Source of the DNA: Actinacidiphila rubida
Lineage (GTDB): Bacteria > Actinomycetota > Actinomycetes > Streptomycetales > Streptomycetaceae
Assembly: GCF_900110255.1 (NCBI RefSeq)
Contig: NZ_FODD01000039.1
Location: forward strand, 1 to 64,000
Direction of reading: 5' to 3'
DNA: 64,000 nt
How positions within the stretch are numbered: the stretch's first letter is position 1; every line of letters starts with the position of its first letter. Shown piece by piece: positions 1-8,822 of this stretch. The notes beneath the pieces were generated by a model. The model saw only the letters and a program-made list of their open reading frames with translations. It was not told the origin of the DNA and did not search any database. The translations under genes were made by a program, and so were the position numbers.

Positions 1-355
1 CGCGCGAAGAGAGGCAGGTACGTGCTGAACCCCCGAACCGCTGAGCCCCCGTACCGGCCGCGCCGCGAAGCGTAGTTAAACGATTCCATGCGAGCACTCG
101 AACGGCTAGGCCTTTTGCACGCTCGCGCAAAAGCTCTGGTAGACGCGGGACTTGGAGGTCTGCGGGTTCGACTCGTAGTCCCGCACCAGGCGCCGGTGGA
201 GCATCGAGGTGCCGAGCCTCTGCTCCACTCTCCAGCGGATCGTTAGCTGGGGGCCTAACCCGCTGTGCAGCCGTTTCCCGCCCATACCAACACGATCAGG
301 CGATACCGAAACGGTCAGACCGCCACATCCCGCCCTCTTAGAGATGCGCGGCAGG
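1..355. other. Left-edge intergenic region
   Basis: I see no credible protein-coding gene here. The stretch holds the tRNA-like stem-loop listed separately. It also has a short inverted repeat around 112-132 (TTTTGC and GCAAAA arms flanking a GC-rich centre). Confidence 0.4.
145..188 (+). other. tRNA-like stem-loop ending in CCA
   Basis: GCGGGAC (145-151) pairs perfectly with GTCCCGC (178-184), and ACCA follows directly. Between the arms TGCGG and TCGTA can pair around a GTTCGAC loop, which resembles a T-arm. Just upstream AGCTC..TGGTAGA (132-143) resembles a D-arm. A full cloverleaf cannot be drawn because the acceptor 5' strand lies immediately before the T-arm. It may be a degenerate or minimised tRNA, or the 3' tRNA end left at an attachment site. 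This is inference from pairing only. Confidence 0.3.
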
Positions 356-2593
356 TCACTCTAGCTTCTGGGCCTGCTGGCGCAGTGCGCGAAGGAACCG
401 ATGCCACCGGTAGACCTGATGCTCCGACGTGAACCATTCGTCGGCTGGCGCATGGTGCAGCCACTTCTTTGCATCGGCTGCGAGACGGGCGGTGTCCCCT
501 GCGGCGGCCGGGTTTGCTGCAGCCCGCCGCAGGCTTCGCCCCAGGCTGTGGCCCTGGTACGCGGCTCGGTAGTAGGCGAGTTGGGGTGCGGTCAGCCGGC
601 GCGTGGCGTAGCCGCCGCATTTGCTGCACGGGTCGAACTGCTCATTGTTCAGCATCTCTTCGACGGTCACCAGGTCGTAGTCGCGGGTCAGACCGTTGTC
701 GCCGCGCTGGTGCGCGCAACCGGGGGAGTGGGCCCGGCCTTCGAACCGGCCGGACCCGTCCGTGGTGTACAGCTGCACCCGGGCCAGGACCCCCAGCGGC
801 AAGCCGGACCCGCTGCGTGAGCCAAGGCTCGCATCGTCTGGCATGAAGGGCTTCAGGCGCAGTTGCTCCATGGCCAGCAGACCGTGCCACACCTGGTGAG
901 GGAACGCGCCACGACGGGTGCCGTACTGGTCATGTGTCCCTTCGAGCTCCCTCAGGTCCGGCACCGCGCGGGCAAGAACCAACGACCGCAACGCAGCACG
1001 ACTGCCTGACGGGCCTGAGAACCGGCGGCTGAGCCGTGCCACCACCAGCTCGCCTTCCTGGGCGCCCAGGCTGCGGCCGAAGTCCGGATGCGTCGGGTCC
1101 TCGACACGATCGGGCCACACCGATCCGGACTCGGGTGATCCGGGCTCCTCAATGGGCGCGCTGTCACCCGGCAAGACCTGCTCGGGCAGGTCGGCAGCTG
1201 CTGCGATGATCACAACCTGGTCACCGGCCGCCACACGATGCTCCAACGCCGCCAGCGACAACACCTGCGGTCCGTTCGCCAAGGACACCACGAGGTACAA
1301 CTGATCGGCGTCCGCAGCCAGGGCGCGCAGCGCGCGCAGATGCCCGGCGGCGACAGGACGCCGATCGCTGATCGGGGCGTCGTCGAACACGCCCGGCTCT
1401 ACGAGCAGTTCAGGTCCCACCACCGGCTTCACGCCAGCCTCATGCAGGGGCTGACAGGACAGCGCCGAGCCGCCAGACGCCAGGTGCGCGGCGACCGGCC
1501 CGGGTGCCTGCAGTGTGACCTCCAGCGACTCCCAGTCCACCTCGCCACCCCAGATCGCGAGCACACCCAGCTCCCACTGGCTCAGGTCGTCGAGGAACGA
1601 GGTGTCCCGGCCGTCCCGGCGTGGCTCGCGCAGGCTGACAATCAGCGCCTGCGCGTCACCCGGGGCGGCCTTGCAGTCAGCGGGCACCTGGGCAGTGGCC
1701 GTGGCTGTCCATGCGGCGACCAGTTCGCGGGCTCGGTCGAGCACGCCGTCCCGGCCCTTGCGGCGGGCCCCCATCTCCTCCACGAGATTGTGGGCGAGGT
1801 ACCGGTGCCACCGAGGATGTTCCCAGCTCCCCGACACCTGACCGCTCCAACGCCGCCACAGCGACCGCAGCTGCCCGGCGACCTTCTCGGGACTACCGAG
1901 CGGGGTCAGCGCCGGGTCCTCGGACGGCAGCACGGGGTCCGGCATGCCGGCCACGTGCGCGGCGGCCACCAGAGCGTCGCGGCTGACGAGCTGCGCGGCC
2001 TGCTGCTGTAGCAGCGCAAGGTAGGCGGCCTTGTCCCGCATCGGGCCCTCGGCCCAGGGCCTCAGCCACGCAAACGGAGCCAGCAGCCGGTGCGCCCGGT
2101 GCAGGCTCCCGGCCGCGGCGCGCCACTGATCGAAGACGACGACGCGCTCGTCCTGCGCCTCCCGCAATGTGCGCCAGTCCTCCCCCTCATCATCATCGTC
2201 GTCCAGTTCGCCCGTATCGGCCGGAGCCCAGCTAGCCACGCGATGAAGCACGGCGGCTGCCGCACGCAGATCGTCCTCGGACCGCGTGTCCTCATCCGGA
2301 CCGGCATAGCGGCCCAGCTCGTACAGCAGACCCATACCGGTCAGCGCCTGGAGGAAGAGCCCCACGGCTGTGCCCGTCCGCCCCCACGACCCGTACACCG
2401 CGCAGTGCGGACACATCCGCTCGACCACCACGCGCAGCGGCAGCACCGACGCCACCTGGCGGCCGGACCGCATACGCGAACAGCCGTGGCGGGCGTGAAG
2501 CTTGCTCGTCTTCCCAGGAGTCGACCAGACGGTGATACGCGAGTCCGCGAAAGGCCCCAAAGGCACTGCCGGCGACAACCGGTCAAACGTCAT
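356..2593 (-). CDS. Hypothetical protein, 745 aa, Cys-rich knuckles
   Basis: I do not recognise this large protein. A C-P-H-C pair lies near residue 60, an acidic stretch (about seven Asp/Glu in a row) near residue 130, and a C-terminal region has H-S-P-G-C then C-S-K-C, which together could bind zinc. The middle is rich in Leu and Ala and has no clear nucleotide-binding or catalytic motif. It stands alone on its strand beside the decayed edge. Codon usage is typical high-GC actinomycete, so it is probably a real gene of unknown function. Confidence 0.6.
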   Translation of the reverse strand: MTFDRLSPAVPLGPFADSRITVWSTPGKTSKLHARHGCSRMRSGRQVASVLPLRVVVERMCPHCAVYGSWGRTGTAVGLFLQALTGMGLLYELGRYAGPDEDTRSEDDLRAAAAVLHRVASWAPADTGELDDDDDEGEDWRTLREAQDERVVVFDQWRAAAGSLHRAHRLLAPFAWLRPWAEGPMRDKAAYLALLQQQAAQLVSRDALVAAAHVAGMPDPVLPSEDPALTPLGSPEKVAGQLRSLWRRWSGQVSGSWEHPRWHRYLAHNLVEEMGARRKGRDGVLDRARELVAAWTATATAQVPADCKAAPGDAQALIVSLREPRRDGRDTSFLDDLSQWELGVLAIWGGEVDWESLEVTLQAPGPVAAHLASGGSALSCQPLHEAGVKPVVGPELLVEPGVFDDAPISDRRPVAAGHLRALRALAADADQLYLVVSLANGPQVLSLAALEHRVAAGDQVVIIAAAADLPEQVLPGDSAPIEEPGSPESGSVWPDRVEDPTHPDFGRSLGAQEGELVVARLSRRFSGPSGSRAALRSLVLARAVPDLRELEGTHDQYGTRRGAFPHQVWHGLLAMEQLRLKPFMPDDASLGSRSGSGLPLGVLARVQLYTTDGSGRFEGRAHSPGCAHQRGDNGLTRDYDLVTVEEMLNNEQFDPCSKCGGYATRRLTAPQLAYYRAAYQGHSLGRSLRRAAANPAAAGDTARLAADAKKWLHHAPADEWFTSEHQVYRWHRFLRALRQQAQKLE

Positions 2594-2899
2594 ACCAGCC
2601 CCTCCCCGTTCGGGTCATCGAGCCTAGCCGGGCCCACCGACACGCGGCCCGTGGAAGACGGCAATGCCCAGCCGGCCCGCGGGGCGCTCACAGCACCGGG
2701 CTGCCGCCCGGGCTGCGAACCGGGTGTCCAGGCAATAGGACATCTGAGGTCGCTGTGAGGCACTCGTGCAGCAGCCTGGGGAATTGGGGGTGCAGCCGAG
2801 CTTGTGCAGCCCGGTCAGGGGGCCGGCCCCGCTGGGCAGGTCGTGCGTCAACACCGTGGTCTGCCAGTGCCCTTGATCCTTCGGTTGCACCCAGTAGGT
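2594..2899. other. Intergenic region without a recognised gene
   Basis: Short open frames occur on both strands, but none has an SD together with natural codon usage. It separates the 745-aa gene from the gpsA remnant. Confidence 0.4.
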
Positions 2900-3648
2900 T
2901 CACAAGGCCCGCGGGATGAGCAGGACGTCGGCGTGGCGGGGGCTTGCGGTGAAGAACATGCCGAGGCGGTGGATGTCGTAGAGCCCTCGGGCGATGAGCA
3001 TGGCCTTGGTGTTGTCGCCCAGGCGCATACCGGAGGCGATGCCGACCGCGAGGGCGATGACGCTCTTCACCGCGCCGCCCAGCCCGCAGCCGGTCACGTC
3101 AGTGCTGGTGTAGGGCCGGAAGTACGGGGTGTGACATGCCGTTGGAAGCGGCGGGCGGCGTCCTCGTCGGTGCAGGCGACGGTGGTCGCGGCAGGCTGGC
3201 CAGTCATGATCTCGCGCGCCAGGTTTGGGCCGGTCAGCACCGCGACCCGGTCGGCCGAGACGCCGGCCACCTCGGTGATGATCTGGCTCGCCCGTAGGTG
3301 GCTGTCCTGCTCGATGCCCTTCATCAGCGACATGATCACGGTGTCCGGGCCGATGTGCGGCGCCCATGCGGCGAGGTTGGCCCGCAGGCTCTGTGCCGGA
3401 ATGGACAGCACCAGGAAGTCGGCGCCGTCCGGCGCGGCGGCTGGGTCGGTCGTCGCGGTCAGCGTGGTGGGCAGCGCAATGTCTGGGAAGCAGTCCGGGT
3501 TGTAGTGATGCCTGTTGATCCCGTCGGCGATTTCGCCGCGGCGGGCGTGCATGATGACGCTGCTCCCGGCGTCGGCGAGGATCTTGGCCGCGGCGGTGCC
3601 CCAGGACCCGGCCGAGAATACCGCGGCACGGACATCGTGCTGGCTCAC
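2900..3648 (-). pseudogene. gpsA: Frameshifted, truncated glycerol-3-phosphate dehydrogenase (GpsA) remnant
   Basis: From GTG at 3648 (AAGGAC upstream) the frame reads like the NAD(P)-binding half of GpsA: an F-S-A-G-S-W-G-T-A nucleotide loop, then S-L-M-K-G-I-E and L-T-G-P-N-L-A-R-E. Near 3130 the frame is lost. The GpsA C-domain continues in a second frame with Y-F-R-P-Y-T-S-T-D-V and G-C-x-L-G-G-A-V-K, then stops early after R-G-L-Y-D-I-H. GpsA makes glycerol-3-phosphate for phospholipids. A single indel plus loss of the last third implies a non-functional copy; a sequencing error could explain the indel but not the truncation. Confidence 0.75.
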
Positions 3649-3654
3649 TGAGCG

Positions 3655-4162
3655 GTCCTTATGGCGGGTTGGGGGCCGGGCGTGGTCATGGTATCGGCCG
3701 CGGTGGTGCTGGCAGGGGAGGACATGGGGCGCCGTAGGGTCAGCAGGACCGCGCGGCGGGCGCGGGCCGTCTCGGGCCAGGCCGAGGTGGTTCTTCGACC
3801 TGTGGCCCGGGTGATCAGGAGTCGGCCGCCTGGGGCCAGGACACGGCCGAGTGCACGTATCGCCACATCCAGGTCGGCGACGCCCCCGAGGGCGTCCACA
3901 CACAGGGTGCCGTGGGAACAGTCGTCGGACAGGCCGGGGTTCTCCAGCTCGGTGACATGGAAGGTGGTCCGGTCGGCCGGTATTCCGAAGCGGGGTCTCT
4001 GTCGGCGGCCTGGGCGATGGCGACCGGGGAGAGGTCGAAGGCGTCCAAGCGCAGGGTGAGGAGGCTGCCAGCCACAGGCCGGTGCCGCGGCCCGCGTCCA
4101 CCAGGATCCAGCCCCTGGAAGGCGCAGCGCCCGCCCGGCATGTGCTGCGGGCGGGCGCTCAA
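3655..4162 (-). pseudogene. Fragmented class I SAM-dependent methyltransferase remnant
   Basis: Pieces of one methyltransferase fold occur in different minus-strand frames. They are a glycine-rich D-A-G-R-G-T-G-L-W motif I, then L-D-A-F-D-L-S-P-V-A-I-A in another frame, then C-V-D-A-L-G-G-V and R-V-L-A-P-G-G-R-L-L-I-T in a third. The order matches a small-molecule methyltransferase, but at least two frameshifts break it. It ends just upstream of the gpsA remnant and belongs to the same decayed patch. Its original substrate cannot be told. Confidence 0.6.
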
Positions 4163-4264
4163 CAGCGTGTGGGGTCAGTAGTCCGGAGGCCGAGCCCCAC
4201 CCTGTTGGCCTGTAAATCGAAGGCGGATCGGGCTTCTCGACCTTGGACGCGATCTATTTACGAA

Positions 4265-4468
4265 TCAGGCGGGGGTGATGTTCTCCGCCTGGGGGCCCTT
4301 TTGGCCCTGGGTGACGTCGAAGTTCACCTTCTGGCCTTCGTGGAGCTCGCGGAATCCGGAGCTGGCGATGTTGGAGTAGTGGGCGAAGACGTCAGGGCCT
4401 CCGCCGTCCTGCTCGATGAAGCCGAAGCCCTTTTCCGAGTTGAACCACTTGACGGTTCCGCTGGCCAT
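4265..4468 (-). CDS. Cold-shock protein, CspA family
   Basis: A 67-aa single cold-shock domain. RNP1 (K-G-F-G-F-I) and an RNP2-like segment (D-V-F-A-H-Y) are both present after the usual M-A-S-G-T-V-K-W-F-N start. I chose the ATG at 4468 because it gives the canonical length and N-terminus; a second ATG four codons upstream is less likely. These proteins bind single-stranded RNA and DNA and melt RNA structure, in the cytoplasm. It is the only fully intact housekeeping-like gene in the decayed edge. Its leader carries a hairpin, listed separately. Confidence 0.93.
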   Translation of the reverse strand: MASGTVKWFNSEKGFGFIEQDGGGPDVFAHYSNIASSGFRELHEGQKVNFDVTQGQKGPQAENITPA

Positions 4469-4493
4469 GTCGCCCTCCAAGGGGGTTCGAGAT

Positions 4494-4518
4494 CGGCTTC
4501 CACACCGTGCGGAAGCCG
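4494..4518 (-). promoter_or_regulatory. Leader hairpin of the cold-shock gene
   Basis: CGGCTTCC and GGAAGCCG form an 8-bp stem around a 9-nt loop, 25-50 nt upstream of the cold-shock start codon. Structured leaders are common in cold-shock mRNAs, so a thermosensing or autoregulatory role is possible but is inferred. Confidence 0.4.
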
Positions 4519-4560
4519 GAGGTGATCGCCCTGGTCCTCAGAGACGCTGAGCAGCAAAAT

Positions 4561-4584
4561 CGCCCGTGCACACTCGCACGGGCG
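4561..4584 (-). terminator. Rho-independent terminator of the portal remnant
   Basis: CGCCCGTGC and GCACGGGCG form a perfect 9-bp stem with a 6-nt loop. On the minus strand it is followed by ATTTTG. It lies between the portal remnant and the cold-shock gene, and would insulate the latter. Confidence 0.6.
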
Positions 4585-4693
4585 ACCGGTACTTCGGAAC
4601 CATGACAGCTGCCTCGACCGTACACCGGCTGTCCCATCCGCACCACGGCACACTGACGTCAAGAGAGGGAAATTTTCGGGTCGAACGCGCCGG

Positions 4694-5690
4694 TTATCGC
4701 CTCGCCCCGCGGACACACCTGTCCACCCGGGTGTCTGGGTGGTATCCGCCCAATCCGCCTGCGGGTGGCCTGGGCGTTCCTGTTCCGGTGCCTGTCATGT
4801 CCGCCCGGCTGTCCGTGGTGTCCGCCCCGTTGTCTGGTCGGGGCGTCCGCGGTGTCCGCGTCGTGACCGGTGGCGGGGCCGGCCAGGTCGGCGCGGACTC
4901 GGGGTCGCGGATCGCGGTCTCGGCGACCTGCATGAAGATCTCGATCAGGTCGTTTTCGGGGTCGCCTTGGGTCTTGGCCTTGGTTGGGAACCGTGAGCCC
5001 TTGGGGATGATGAGCACCCCGCGCCCTGTGATCTGGCTGCGGGCGATGGCCTTGACCGCGGCGTTGAGCAGCACCAGCTCTTCCATCAAGTCCAGGTTGG
5101 AGCGGACGGGCGAGTCTGCCTCGATGGCGCGCTCGAGGTCGGGCTCCCACGCCTGCAGCGCCACGGGCCCTTCGGGGCCCATCGCGTCGGGGTCGCCTTC
5201 GGAGATCGGGACCTCGTCGCCGTCGATCTCGGCGACGAGCTTCCCGGGCTGCTGGCGTACCTCCGTGACCGACAGCACACGCCAGTCGTGGCCGTCCTCG
5301 GCCGCGTAGGGGGACAGGACGTCGGCGTTGGGCGCACGACGATCCACCTTTCGCCCGGACGGTCAGGTGGCGTCCGAAGGCCCCAGCATCTTGGCCTGCC
5401 CGTCCGGGCCCCGGCGATCCGCGATGGTTGTCGGGGGCGGGTTCGATCGTGTCGTCGTCCGCCCGTCGACCGGCGAACAGTCGTTCCCGGCTCACGGCGT
5501 TGCCGATCCACCCGGTGGCGAAACGCACCTCCGGCACCGCGTGGTACATGTCCCGCGCGCGGAACTGCCACGACTGGTCACCGGCGCCCTTGGTGGCGAG
5601 GATCGCGCCGCCGACCCACCAGTCTGCCGTAGTACACGCACGCCATGAGGGTGAACGCGGCAGTGCGCCAGCGCGAGGAGGGACGATGGA
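4694..5690 (-). pseudogene. Actinophage portal-protein remnant with frameshifts
   Basis: Three minus-strand frames join into one protein resembling portal proteins of actinomycete siphophages. First comes Y-H-A-V-P-E-V-R-F-A-T-G-W with F-A-G-R-R-A-D-D. A short piece in a second frame has E-R-W-I-V-V-R-P-T. The third frame (4694-5347) carries W-R-V-L-S-V-T-E-V-R-Q, W-E-P-D-L-E-R-A-I-E-A-D-S-P-V-R and G-R-G-V-L-I-I-P-K-G. The C-terminal half of a full portal is missing and is replaced by a Pro/Thr-rich tail. The family call is from memory of these motifs and was not searched. Confidence 0.55.
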
Positions 5691-5962
5691 TCGCACGGTG
5701 TGGCCGCGGCGCCCCCCGGGGCCGTTCTAGCGAGGCGGCCCGGGGTCCCCGCTTGGTGCGGTGCAGTCAGCGGGGCGCGCAAGGCGTGTATCTGACGCAC
5801 CGTAAGTTCGATGTAACTCCACGCCTATTCTCACTCGGGGTAATACGAGCATTCGTCGTCGCCTAGGTGGCGAACGCGGCCGTGCGCTAAAGTCGAGCGA
5901 TCACCGCCGCCCCAATTGGGGTGGAACTTCGCGCTGTTCGAGTGTGGAGGGAGGTGAGGAAG

Positions 5963-6103
5963 ATGGCAGCCGGCCGCCGCCCCAAGCGGGGCAAGAAGCG
6001 ACCGGTGATGCGTGAGGCGCCAGATTGGTTCGATCGAGATCTGAACCGTGCTGGGCTGCTGCTGCGCGTTCTGTACTACCTGGACCGCTTCTTGGACCGG
6101 TAG
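5963..6103 (+). CDS. Small basic protein, 46 aa
   Basis: The ATG at 5963 follows a strong purine SD (GGGAGGTGAGGAAG). The product starts with a cluster of Arg and Lys (R-R-P-K-R-G-K-K-R), then has an amphipathic stretch ending in L-Y-Y-L-D-R-F-L-D-R. A clear terminator follows 16 nt after the stop. I do not recognise it. Size, SD and terminator support a real short gene, perhaps nucleic-acid binding. It stands apart, between the portal and terminase remnants. Confidence 0.5.
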   Translation: MAAGRRPKRGKKRPVMREAPDWFDRDLNRAGLLLRVLYYLDRFLDR

Positions 6104-6118
6104 GTGGACGAACGGCAG

Positions 6119-6145
6119 CGAGGCCCGACCAAGGGCCGGGCCTCG
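6119..6145 (+). terminator. Hairpin terminator after the 46-aa gene
   Basis: CGAGGCCCG and CGGGCCTCG form a perfect 9-bp stem with a 9-nt loop. There is no long T-run, as is usual for high-GC actinomycete terminators. Confidence 0.55.
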
Positions 6146-6189
6146 CCTCAGCCACTCACCGAGGAGGCCCCGTCTCGCCTGGCAGCTAG

Positions 6190-6365
6190 GGCGGGGCTCT
6201 CCTTATTTGCGGCCGAGATTAGCGAGCGTAGCACACCATTATTTATCGGGACATAGTGGATTAAGTCCACTTATTACCGCTGAATAACTGGCTATGCCTT
6301 TGCTTGCGGGCCTCATAGTTGCTAACTATGCCGCGTGTAAATTAATACCGTGGTGGCTAGTTAGT
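6190..6365. other. AT-rich island with short palindromes
   Basis: This stretch is conspicuously AT-rich inside very GC-rich DNA. It contains CATAGTT-gct-AACTATG (6314-6330), AGTGGA-ttaag-TCCACT near 6255-6271, and repeats of the TAGTTA/TAACTA type. No gene fits. Such islands can be replication origins, partition sites, attachment sites or strong regulatory regions; the sequence alone does not say which. Confidence 0.4.
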
Positions 6366-6429
6366 GCACAACCTTGGGCGAGCACAATCCTGTGTACTAA
6401 TCCGCGCGCTGGTTCCTGCCACTCGTTCC

Positions 6430-6830
6430 GGGCGGGCCTCCCTGCCGTGGTTCCTGAGCTGTGAATCTGCCGTTGGCTTCGTCGGGACGCGATGCTGCGC
6501 CCGTACCGGCCTGCTGGGGGTTGGACCGAGGCGACCGCCAGGTTCTCCGCCCACGCCGCCTTCACGACCGCGTCGCCCTCGTCCGGTGAGCGCCCCATGC
6601 GCGTGATCAGGTCCTCCCGGCGGCGCTGCTCGGCCCATGCCGGGCTGATCCGCCCGCGGCGATGGCCTCGGCCAGCGTGACGTGCCGGACGAACCAGTCT
6701 TCGAGGCCGGGCTTGCGGGAGCGGATGTCGTAGAACCAGCCGACGGGCGACCCGGGGATGGCGATCGCCAGGGCGAACGCCTCGAGGGAGCCCTCGGTCC
6801 GGCCGCCGGAGAACGCGCCCTCCAACGCGG
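6430..6830 (-). pseudogene. Phage terminase large-subunit remnant, internally deleted
   Basis: One minus frame carries E-A-F-A-L-A-I-A-I-P-G-S-P, G-W-F-Y-D-I-R-S-R-K-P and E-D-W-F-V-R-H-V-T-L-A-E-A-I. The shifted frame continues G-R-I-S-P-A-W-A-E-Q-R-R and jumps to I-T-R-M-G-R-S-P-D-E-G-D-A-V-V, which resembles the end of the nuclease domain of actinophage large terminases. The bulk of the nuclease domain is therefore deleted and the frame is broken. With the portal remnant downstream on the same strand, this is the terminase-portal order of a siphophage packaging module. Confidence 0.55.
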
Positions 6831-7019
6831 CTCACACCCCCGTCAGGGACGATCTTGGTCTCAGTAATCCGGTACAGCAGGGAGTCGGCGTAGGTGCCCT
6901 CGATCAGCTCGGGCTGCCGCGGACGAACGCCCCGTCACGTGAAGGTGAGTTGGTTGGGGGACGGCGCGTTGGCGGATGGGGGCTGCTGCATCCGATCACC
7001 ATGGTCCTGTGACGGTATC

Positions 7020-8822
7020 TCAGCGTGTTCTGCGGATGGCATCGGTGGCGGCTTTGGCGATGGCGGCGGGGGCACTGGAGGGCTTGGGCAGGTGGAGCGG
7101 GGTGGTCCCCGGCAGGTGGAGGGACTCCTTGGTGAGGGTGAGCTGGAGTACGGCGCAGCCGGCGGTGGTGAGGCGTTTGATGCGGGTGACGGCGTTGTCG
7201 GTTTCGCCGGCGGTGTAGCGGGCGTCGGTGACGATCACGAGGAGGCGGCCGGTGCCGGGGCGGCTGAGGTCGAGACCGTGGTCGAGTGCGTCGATGGCGT
7301 CGCCGAGGTTGTGGTTGCCGCCGTTGGCATTGAACGTCGTCACGCGCTCTGGCGCCCGGTGGGTGGGGCGGGTCAGTGCGGTCAGATGCATGTCGTAGGC
7401 GATGGTGGCGGTGCGGGAGTCGGGGTCGGTCAGGGCCGCTGCGCGGGCCACGATCCAGGCAGCGGACGCGACGGGCCCGCAGGCGGCACGCATGGAGCCG
7501 GAGACGTCGACGGCGATGCCCACGCGCAGCGGCGGGGTGGGGGAGTTGCGGCGGCGGATGTGGGTGAACGGTTCTGCGGTGGGTATCGAGCCGGCGGCGC
7601 GCTGGGCGTCGCGGGCGAGGGCTTGGCGCATGTTGAGGCGGCCGGGAGGAGTGGGGCTGGTGGTGTGTTCCTCGGTGCGTTGTCGGTAGGCGGCGGCGCG
7701 AAGGGCGCGGCTTAGGCGCGCGGCGGCGCTCTGCTCGGCAGCGGTGGGCTTGCGGCTGCCGGTGATCGGGTTCCCGGAGGGCCGCGGTGTGCCGTCGGGG
7801 CTGACCGTGGTGCCGCGGGAGTTGAAGACTGACTTGGCGGTGGCGGCGGCCCGGCGTCGCTGGCCGGCCTGCTGGGCGCGGGCCCGGGTCTGTGCCTCCG
7901 CCCGCGCGGCCACGGCGTTGTTCACGGCAGCCTGTGCCGCAAGGTCGGCCGCGTCGTTGGCGGCCATGTTGTCCATGACGACCGCCACGGCGCCGGACAG
8001 CAGATCGGTGAGATCTTCCGGCGCGGCGGGCAGGGCGGGCCGGGCGGCGTCTAGGGCGTCGCACCAGTCGTGGGCGTGCGCGAGCATGGTGGTGGCGTCG
8101 TGGTCGGCGCACCGGTGGGCTGCGGTCCAGATGCCGGTGAGGGTGGCCAGCAGGTCGGCGCCCAGGACCCTTTCGCACAGGTCGGCGACGGCTGTGGTCT
8201 CGCCGGCGTCCAGGATGCCGGCGTCTCGGCGGCCGAGGATGAGGGCCGCCGCACTGGCGGCCTGCTCGACGCCCGTAAAGGCGGGGTTGGCGATGTCGGG
8301 CATGACCAGGGTCCGCGCGCTGGTGCGCAGGTACGTGCGGTCGGTGGGCCGTCTGATCAGATGGGAGCCCTCGATGCGGCTCTCCTCCAGCAGCAGCGCG
8401 GCCTCGACGAGGCGGGGTTCCGCGTCGGCCGGCTGCTCCCACACGGAGTGGGCCGCGTGCGCGGCCTCGTGGACGAGCACTCCCCAGGCGGCGGGATAGC
8501 GCTCCTCGTCGCCCACGATCCGCGGACGCACCTCGTGGGGTTGCAGAGGTGCGAACAGACCGGCGTCGAACTCGATCTCCGCCAAGCGGGGGAAGTAGGC
8601 AGCCGGTGCGCCGCTGCGGGTGCCGGGACGGCAGGTGACTAGAAGGTCCTGGCGGCCGGACAGGGCGACCAGCCGATCGCCGAGCTCGGCTCCCACACGC
8701 AGCCACGCGGCCGGGGAGGAACGGGGCTGTGCGGGCGGTGCGCCGTCGTCGTCCCAACGCGCGAGGTCGGCGTCGTCGTCGGGGGCGGTGTCGGAGGACT
8801 GGACGTGGTGATGGGCGCTCAT
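7020..8822 (-). CDS. VWA-domain (CobT/CoxE-like) protein
   Basis: A 600-aa protein. The C-terminal third is a von Willebrand A domain with the metal-ion-dependent adhesion motif D-V-S-G-S near residue 430 and a later V-I-V-T-D-A strand. The N-terminal half has L-V-H-E-A-A-H-A-A-H, a possible metal site, and a long Ala/Arg-rich middle. The start overlaps the stop of the MoxR-type ATPase by 4 nt (ATGA). MoxR and VWA proteins commonly work together, with the ATPase remodelling a target held by the VWA protein. The target here is unknown. It is the last gene of the minus-strand array. Confidence 0.8.
   Translation of the reverse strand: MSAHHHVQSSDTAPDDDADLARWDDDGAPPAQPRSSPAAWLRVGAELGDRLVALSGRQDLLVTCRPGTRSGAPAAYFPRLAEIEFDAGLFAPLQPHEVRPRIVGDEERYPAAWGVLVHEAAHAAHSVWEQPADAEPRLVEAALLLEESRIEGSHLIRRPTDRTYLRTSARTLVMPDIANPAFTGVEQAASAAALILGRRDAGILDAGETTAVADLCERVLGADLLATLTGIWTAAHRCADHDATTMLAHAHDWCDALDAARPALPAAPEDLTDLLSGAVAVVMDNMAANDAADLAAQAAVNNAVAARAEAQTRARAQQAGQRRRAAATAKSVFNSRGTTVSPDGTPRPSGNPITGSRKPTAAEQSAAARLSRALRAAAYRQRTEEHTTSPTPPGRLNMRQALARDAQRAAGSIPTAEPFTHIRRRNSPTPPLRVGIAVDVSGSMRAACGPVASAAWIVARAAALTDPDSRTATIAYDMHLTALTRPTHRAPERVTTFNANGGNHNLGDAIDALDHGLDLSRPGTGRLLVIVTDARYTAGETDNAVTRIKRLTTAGCAVLQLTLTKESLHLPGTTPLHLPKPSSAPAAIAKAATDAIRRTR

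Noticed and set aside
4659..5696. A 345-aa open frame covering the portal region.
   Set aside because: Only its first third is coding-like; the rest is an Arg/Pro-rich shadow. The portal continues in other frames.
7020..8822. H-E-A-A-H in the VWA protein as a zinc-protease H-E-x-x-H motif.
   Set aside because: The motif fits formally, but no downstream third ligand or metalloprotease context is visible, so I did not call an enzyme.
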